NCBI GenBank assembly: GCA_017979445.1
Contig: CM030715.1
Span: forward strand, 34,221,756 to 34,285,755
Reading direction: 5' to 3'
DNA from: Akebia trifoliata
Taxonomy: Eukaryota > Streptophyta > Magnoliopsida > Ranunculales > Lardizabalaceae
DNA: 64,000 bases
The notes under the pieces are model-generated. The model did not search any database, was not told the origin of the DNA, and saw nothing but the letters and a program-made list of their open reading frames with translations. Shown one piece after another: positions 57,401-64,000 of this stretch (positions within the stretch are counted from its first letter, which is position 1; every line of letters starts with the position of its first letter). Made by a program: the position numbers and the translations under genes.

Positions 57401-58460
57401 TCAAAGTTGGGTCCCTGCGAAATCTTTGACAGTAAACCCGACTTTTTCGAACTTTCCTTTCTCATTGCTTTCTCTGAATTTCAGATAATCTAAGCAAACA
57501 AATGGTTTGTAGATCCTTGGGTTTCCTTCACCTACCACTTCATCAGGTGCCAAGATCACCTTCTCATCCTCAAAACACCAAAAGAAAGCAAGAGACAAGC
57601 GGTTTAAATACTGCCTTAAAACAACCCGGTGTTCGGATGATCTTAATCTTCCATTACTCCAAGCTTGCATCATATCACCAATGTTTACCACCAATGTTCC
57701 TTCACATGGACTTATGTCCATCCATTTCCCTTCCTTTGATCTCACTTGAAGCCCACCAATCTCATCTTGGTAAACAATTGTTATACAACTCATGTCTGTA
57801 TGCATTCCAAGCCCTTCGACATCTTCATCTTCCACGCAGTCTGGCGGTGAGTAGTTGTTTATCCTCAAATACCCATGACACTTACTGAATTCAGATTTAG
57901 AGTACTTGCTTTCAAAACCGTCTCCCAAACACATCAATACAAGCTCCACGACCCTCTTCGATAAAACAGTCATCTTGTTCCCATATTCTTGCAATGTCTC
58001 ACTATCATCAGAGTAAAAAAGAAAAAAAGGCAACTGAATGTGAGCAAATATAAAAACAGACAGTAAAGAGTATAAAAGGGGTCCATGGGTTAGTGAAATG
58101 TTACCTAAATTCATAATTCGGAGGGTTAAAGAGAACATCAGCGGAACTCTTAGCAGAGGCAAAGAAGTCTGGTCCGCACACGCGGATGCTCTCGAAGAAA
58201 GGTGATGCTATGAAATGAGGCGTGTAGGTTTTTATAGATGAAGATGGGCCAAGGTTGAGTTTCAAGTCTATAGGAAGACTGAAGAGTTGCTTAGAGAGAG
58301 AGTGAATTTTTCTATAGAGATCTCTGGAGATTCCATGGTTGGTGATGTGAAAGAAACCCCATTCTTGGCAAGCTTCACAGAGAGAGGAGAGAGAAGAGGG
58401 GTTCAAAGGCTGATTGATGTCTAGCACAGGAAGTTGTATACAAGTCTGAGATCCAGACAT
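57401..58460 (-). CDS. Soluble 2-oxoglutarate/Fe(II) dioxygenase, gibberellin 20-oxidase-like, 2 exons, 318 aa
   Basis: Exon 1 is 58460-58105 and exon 2 is 58001-57401, split by a 103-bp GT-AG intron; the join (YEF-S-ETLQEY) is in frame, 318 residues. The N-terminal DIOX_N part (LPVLDINQPLN, CQEWGFFHITNHGI) is followed by the 2OG-Fe(II) core: metal ligands His186 and Asp188 (HTDMSC) and His243 (SSEHRV), and 2-oxoglutarate contacts Arg253/Ser255 (RLS). It resembles Arabidopsis At5g51310-type proteins called gibberellin-20-oxidase-like. True GA20ox enzymes are longer and carry extra signature motifs that I do not see, so the substrate is unknown. The ATG at 58460 is followed directly by conserved sequence. 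All catalytic residues are present, so it is probably functional. Confidence 0.9.
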
Positions 58461-61400
58461 TACTATCTAGAAAAATGAGAAATGGGTTGGTTTGTTCAGA
58501 TGGTTTGAGGTGTTAAATAGCTAGATGGATTGACATAGAGAGAAAGAGTTTAGCTTATTTAAATCTATATATATATATATAGATATATATATTTCAACTG
58601 TTCATCAGCATTGATGGGAAGTTGGAGACCAGAGATGTGGTACCAAGTAATCCAAATTAACATACATACACATATATATATACATGTACATATCATATAC
58701 AAATACTGAACTACCATGGCCATGGTTATTAAATGCAATTGCAGATCATCTCAACCGACAAAAATAACTACAATGCATTAACTGACATTTGCTATAGTAA
58801 AAATGACCTTGGCCATAGCAAACCCCTATAAATGTATTTTATTATAATATTATATAGCTTTTTTAACTCCCTTTTATGGTTTTCTTTAGATATTAACATT
58901 AATATATATACATAGAAAAAGGACAACTTGTATTGTTATATAATACTACAATAAAGCTTCAGAAAACACATTGGAGTTGATGCCAATGTTGAGACAGAGG
59001 TTTGGTAGTTATTGAGAAGACAATTGTGGAGTTTAATTATGTGAAAAAAGTCAATGAAGGGAGGCTTGATTAGTTAATTTGCAGGTAAACGAGGCAGCAC
59101 CAGCCAGGAATGATGGAGGTTGCTGGTCATCTGAACTTGGTTAAATTCTGTTATTGCATGGGTTTTTGAGCTTAGATTCTTCTCGATAAAGTGTTGACCA
59201 GTCCCATTATTTTGTCCACTATGCAGATATGACAAAAAAAACAATAGTTTAAGATTACATTGTCCTTGTGGTGGTGTAAAATGCCACTGTTTGACCAAAA
59301 CTAATCACACTAGATCCTCTAAAAAACTATTACTACTAGCCCTACAATCTAATAATCCCTAGGGATCTTCAAAATCATTTTTGATTAAATGATAATAAAT
59401 CTGGTGTATGAACCCTTTTTTTTTGTTTCTGTTTCTTATAAGATTACAATGTCAGCAAGCAAGAAAAAGTAAATATTTCAGTTATAATGTATTAATATTT
59501 CAAACCCTGAGGTGGTTTTCTCATTGTTCATGATTCAAAATTTTGTGCTGTTTCAAAATGTTTTGGCAGAGCATTCCAGTTTTGACCAAGACATGAATGA
59601 AAAATTTGTCGGTTTATGGCCTTAACTTGAGTTATATTTGGATTTTCAAGTTAAGAAACCCTAAAATTTGTATTGTATTTTCTCAGTTGTCATCAATAAG
59701 AATTATTATTGCCGCCCGTGGACGCAAGCAGGCTTGCTGAACCACATAAACCTTGTGGTCTTTTTTGTTTTCTCTGTTTAAATCTTCGTAGTTTATCAAT
59801 CTTGATCAATCTAAGGGAGTTTTTTCTGCTACAAAATTATGATTTTATCTAGACCATCCCAATTTTTCTCCTTACCACAACATTGTATCAAAATGAGATT
59901 TTAGACCTAGGTCATGGGATCAACTCTCCTCAAGCCTTTACCACTTAGCTAAGTGGCACCTTTTGATTTTAGACCTTGGTGTCGCTAGCATTCCACTATT
60001 TGTTTGTGTACTTTATTCCGAGACATCCTTCTTCAAAGTGAAACCTTAATTAGATACCTTTATTGTAAAGGTGTCTATAAAAAATAAAAAAAATTGCAAA
60101 GGAATTGGATGCTTAAAAGAGAGGAATCTCAACACTTAAATTACTCGACATTCAGCTTTTTGAACAAAGCCATTTTTTTTTTCCTTTATGCGGCAGAAGG
60201 GCACAAATTTATGTATTTGAATTTTAAATAAGCGACACTTATGACATTGTTATTTCCCAAAATTTATAGAACAAGTTTTTCAAGTAGCTAACATATATCA
60301 ATTAGAAAATAAATAAACAGAGGTTATCTGTTTCAAATTCCTCAAACTGCTACTTTAGTGACAGCAAAACTCACCAAACCAAGAAAAGTGATATTGGGGC
60401 AGGGATAAGAGCATCCTAAAGAAGTAGAAAAGGTACCATTCATGGTCAGTGATCTCTCGCCACTTATGAGGACAGAACCACCCCAGAAACCAAAGAAGTT
60501 CAGGGTTTCTGCAATAGCCATAACCATAATACCATAACAATGTCTATTGCACGCTAAATACCTTTGTGTAAGGGTTTTGATGGAAACAACCATTCTGGGC
60601 TGTTTCCAAATAAATTTGGGACGACTTTTATGTTATCCTTAAGACATGAAAGCAGAGGAAATGAATCCATGATAGAAAAAATGCAATCCTTTTGGTCAAA
60701 CAAAGAAATGAGAAAACGGAATAGCTATTTCATTCTATTTTGGTTTGGCAAATCAATAACCATATTTACAAGGCTAGACGTAACTGTCATCACCTTGGTT
60801 AGGCATTGAGCATTTAACTGTTGTTAAGTTCCAAATATCCATGTAAACACTTGCATTAGAAACTGAGTACACATACTTTCAAAAGGAAATAGAGAACTAC
60901 AGAATAGACCATTTTTTATCGTCAAATGTTCATGGACCATCAAGACTTAATTGTAGAGACTTTATAAATATCAATTGTTCATAAAAAGTGATCAATATTG
61001 TTGCTATAAAGAATCATACCTGATTAGAGCTACCTATAAGGTAAGGAATCCAATCTGAACATTCATCAAATTGATCACACTGTCAGAGCCCATGGTATCC
61101 ATTTCTCATCTTGCGACAACAGCGAGAATAGACCCTTTGAAAATGCTGAGAAGGCGACCAATGGATGTATGAATAAATGGTGGTGTAAATTCCAGTTGTC
61201 TAGGCCCCCATGTAGCTAGCTCTTAACAATTTACTATATAAAAAAAGTGGGACCCAAAATGAACAGCATCATTCCCACTCAATTCTTGATGGTGGCTTCG
61301 ATGTACTGTCTCGAATGAATTGGTCCACACCTCTACAACCATTGCAAATCTTCCGGGCCACATCATCAAGAAACTTGTGCTCAAAATAGAACTTGTTTTC

Positions 61401-63160
61401 CAAAAAGAAAAAGAAGAGGATAAGAGAGCAATAATACACATGGTTCAAAGTTCTGTTCTGGTCTGTTTCCGAATCTTTCGATGGAGCATTTCAGTTTTGG
61501 CTGAGACCAAAACAGCAAAAAAAAAAAAAAATTTGAATGTTTCAATCGAGTGCATCTCGATTTTTCTCTCGACTGAAACATTGCTTCAAGACAAGATTTT
61601 AAACCTTGGTAATACATATCACGCATCGATACTAATGAAAAAAACTTACAGGTGAAAGAAACTAAAAGCTTCCTCACTTGTGCAGTTGGGCGGTGTTTCT
61701 ATTTTCTAATTAGTATTTATTACTTGCAATTTTATAATCGAACATGTTGCTGAAACATCAAGCACGAAATCATTGAAGTTGAGATAATTAGAGGAAAAAG
61801 TACATATTTAACAAGGTATATTGGCAGGAAATCTAATTGCATAAGCACTGGCCTTCCATCATTAGTGCTTTGAGTAGATTCAACATTTGATTCATAAAAG
61901 CACACGATGTGAAATCAAGTTTGTTAAACGGAAATAACATGCTCCAATGGGGTTCATAAAGACCACAAACAGGTTACAAAACAGCTAACTACACAGCTAC
62001 CGAGCATGGAGCAGCATCAGTCGAATGAAAAATGCATTCTTATCAACTTTTATATATATTGGAAAAAGAAAATTGTCGCTCCTTGACATAAGACAACAGG
62101 GTAGGATAGGCTTTTGTTAGATTCGAACAAGGGTGGAAATATGCTTGAATTTAGGATTTAATGGGCTTGGAAAATAGAGTTAGGGGGGTAAGGGCGGTTT
62201 TTTTTATAGGTGATTTTTAACCACGTACTACAGAATTGAAGTTAAAAGGTGGGTGTAAGGGTAGCATGAATTTTGAGTTTAGGGTTTTTTTTATGGAAAC
62301 CCATAACCCTGATAATAGATGAGTTCCACTCTTGAAGATGCCAACATGCATCCAAAACAATTAAGCTTCATTCTCCTTTCTATCATTCCATTGGAGCTAA
62401 AGTAACTACATCATATTTATGGGGTCTTGGAATTGCTTTACTTTGAGATCTTAGAAAACTCAAGTGCCAGCACAAGGAAACAAATATTCTATTAATTTAT
62501 AGATCAATTAACCATCAAAAAGGACTAGTAAGAATTTATTACTTACTTAATGCTCAAATAAAATGAACAAAAAACTTTGCTAACAAGACTCTTAACTACA
62601 GAATTTACTAAAAATAGTAAAAAGGGAATTTACTATATATGGTAAGTTTGCAATTTTATTAGAAACAATAAAGATGAAAATTATTATTAAAGAAAACAAA
62701 GTAATTTATATACTAAAAATTGAAAATTATGAAATCGTTCCAGCCCTTGTGGGACAAGCCTTCCAGGTTTGAATTATCCCAAAAGTCCTCTTAATGAGCT
62801 CAATTCCAAGTCACTCACATTGCCAACAATAATGAAGGTGATATGGGTGGCTGAGAGGCATAATCTGCCACTCAAAACAGTGAGGTTTGAGTACAATTAT
62901 CAATCAATTGTCTAAACCCAGTTCTTCTAATCCAATTAAACATAGCCATCTTAATGGGATCAAGTTTTTCCTATCCACAATTAAATATGATTGAAACAAA
63001 CAAAAATATAAAAGATTCCAATTTTACTTCATTCACTAAAGAACTCCATAAAAAATAAAAAAATAAAAATTTATCCTTAAAGATTATCCACGAAAAAATT
63101 CATAAAGAACTAACCAGTCCCAAAAATTGAAGATCAACAAAACAAAAACAAATCAAACAT
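58461..63160. other. Gene-free spacer with decayed repeats
   Basis: About 4.7 kb. Just upstream of the dioxygenase are TA-rich tracts (58570-58600). 59640-59830 has an LTR-like fragment. Near 59530-59600 and 61470-61600 two segments share TTTTGGCAGAGCATTCCAGT / CGATGGAGCATTTCAGTTTTGG-type wording. The minus ORFs near 60342-60593 and 61223-61441 are open but unrecognised and are not called as genes. Confidence 0.45.
59640..59830 (+). mobile_element. Copia-type LTR fragment
   Basis: Contains CCGTGGACGCAAGCAGGCTTGCTGAACCACATAAACC, which resembles the 3' part of many plant Copia LTRs (GTGGACGTAGGCA..GAACCACGTAAA). No internal domains are nearby and the ends are unresolved. Confidence 0.45.
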
Positions 63161-63697
63161 AAGCACCTCAGGGTGGTACCGAAGCCCATATAACCCTCTC
63201 AGTGGCCACGACAGAACCCGGCTGATTCCTTGCCACAACTGAAAACCCATCCAGCAATTTCGCAACCTCGTCTCCATGGCTCATCCAAACACTCTGCTTT
63301 TCTCCTACTGTCTCCAAATCGAACAATTAGTACACTCTCTCCACTTGAATTTCCATTCTACCATACTCTCGCTTCTCTCCAACCCTAACTTCCCCATCAA
63401 GTTTCTGCACAATCAGTTGCATATCATAGGAAATCCCCAACACAAATATGCCCTTTTGTTTCAACATACTCGATGAATCCGTGTGGGAAGCTCGGTGCGC
63501 CACTGGTGTGAACTGATTAGGGATCTCCAGAGAGAATTATAACGCGAGGTTGAGATTATTGATGGATTTTGATAGGTGTAGTTTCAGAGATGCTGAGAGA
63601 GAGAAAGCTGTCGAATTCTTCGAGTGATGACGTGTGTGTACTGAGAAACAAAGGCGAGAACGAGAACTAGGTTTGATTTTGTGACTCTACGTCCCAT
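63161..63697 (-). pseudogene. GMP synthase (glutamine-hydrolysing) pseudogene, amidotransferase half only
   Basis: From ATG at 63697 the minus strand reads TKSNLVLVL..SQYTHVITRRIR, matching the conserved GMPS N-terminus (SDLVLILDYGSQYTHLITRR). With stops and frame changes it continues PRVIILSG, GAPSFPHGFIEY, VLGISYDMQLIVQKL, GEKREYGRMEIQVE, VWMSHGDEVAKL, GFSVVARN and finally YGLRYHPEV at about 63165. GMPS makes GMP from XMP and glutamine. Here the nucleophile Cys of GICYG is Ser (GISYD), at least three stop codons and one or more frameshifts are present, and the ATP-pyrophosphatase half is missing downstream. No poly-A tail is seen after the break point. Promoter-like motifs are kept upstream (next entry), so a truncated DNA-level duplicate is more likely than a retrocopy. 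Confidence 0.8.
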
Positions 63698-64000
63698 ATC
63701 TTGGGCTCCTGGTTCTTCTCTCTTCCTCTCCTTCTCTGCAACTTTGTTCGTTAAGAGAGAGACAAAGATGAAGAGGTTAGAGAGAGAAGGTTCCTTATGT
63801 TCTAACGAACAAAGCTGCGGGTTTGAATTGGCGGGAAAATCTCTGATCTTTCGATATAACCGTTTCCCCACGTGGCGTCTATCAAAGATGATTTTTCTAA
63901 CGGTCTCTACTTATACACCTAAATAACTCACTGTACCCACCTACTTGGAAAACCCACCTTAGAGACATAATGTTTCATTGCACGCACTTAATTCTTATTT
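63698..64000 (-). promoter_or_regulatory. Remnant promoter of the GMPS pseudogene
   Basis: Contains an E2F-type site GGCGGGAAA (63830-63838) and a G-box CACGTGGC (63869-63876), about 135 and 175 bp upstream of the fossil ATG. E2F control would fit a nucleotide-biosynthesis gene. Function inferred; the gene itself is dead. Confidence 0.4.

Noticed and set aside
60342..60593. Overlapping minus-strand open frames that could be a small gene
   Set aside because: No domain, motif or conserved wording was recognised, there are no splice or promoter cues, and the frame lies in a decayed spacer.
61223..61677. Minus-strand frames reading MMWPGRFAMVVEVWTN
   Set aside because: Suggestive of a decayed coding relic, but no family could be named and poly-A/T tracts interrupt the region.

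Overview
This window is nuclear DNA of a eudicot plant. The evidence is AT-rich intergenic DNA, short introns with plant-type GT..AG borders, plant-only protein families (EIX/Cf-type LRR receptor-like proteins, a BZR1-domain beta-amylase-like protein) and a dense layer of MITEs, solo-LTR-like sequences and LINE relics. The species cannot be named from the sequence alone. No prokaryotic or organellar block, CRISPR array, rRNA gene or convincing tRNA gene was seen.

Layout. 1-7.4 kb: two tandem, related LRR receptor-like protein genes, both broken (nonsense codons and frameshifts). 7.4-13.7 kb: gene-free, with two solo-LTR-like sequences, a hAT-like MITE, a large foldback repeat and a dispersed duplicate pair. 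13.8-18.3 kb (+): five-exon class 3 (mono/diacylglycerol-type) lipase whose first intron is GC-AG and whose start-codon region is tandemly duplicated. 20.8-28.2 kb (-): nine-exon BZR1-beta-amylase fusion (BAM7/BAM8 type). 28.9-31.7 kb: terminal-inverted-repeat element holding a dead L1-type LINE. 31.8-33.5 kb: more foldback elements and a microsatellite. 34.0-37.1 kb (+): five-exon BORCS6-like gene whose last intron looks U12-type. 37.1-41.1 kb: repeats. 41.2-48.3 kb (+): complete Brr2 spliceosomal helicase in three coding exons. 50.6-55.1 kb (+): seven-exon prolyl 4-hydroxylase with a C-terminal ShK-like domain, carrying an RTE-like LINE relic in intron 4. 57.4-58.5 kb (-): two-exon soluble 2-oxoglutarate/Fe(II) dioxygenase of the gibberellin-20-oxidase-like group. 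63.2-63.7 kb (-): decayed fragment of a GMP synthase gene covering only the glutamine amidotransferase half.

The genes do not form a pathway. They are an ordinary mix of housekeeping (Brr2, BORCS6-like), metabolic (lipase, P4H, dioxygenase), regulatory (BZR-BAM) and defence-type (RLP) loci. Exon borders were set by reading frame, family conservation and splice consensus; every multi-exon model below closes in frame. The most interesting signals are at the level of gene structure and mobile DNA: the duplicated acceptor/start with a decoy uORF in the lipase, the U12-type intron, a ~220-bp palindromic MITE family with near-identical 8-bp target duplications and G-box cores, and a possible self-regulatory site cluster upstream of the BZR-BAM gene.
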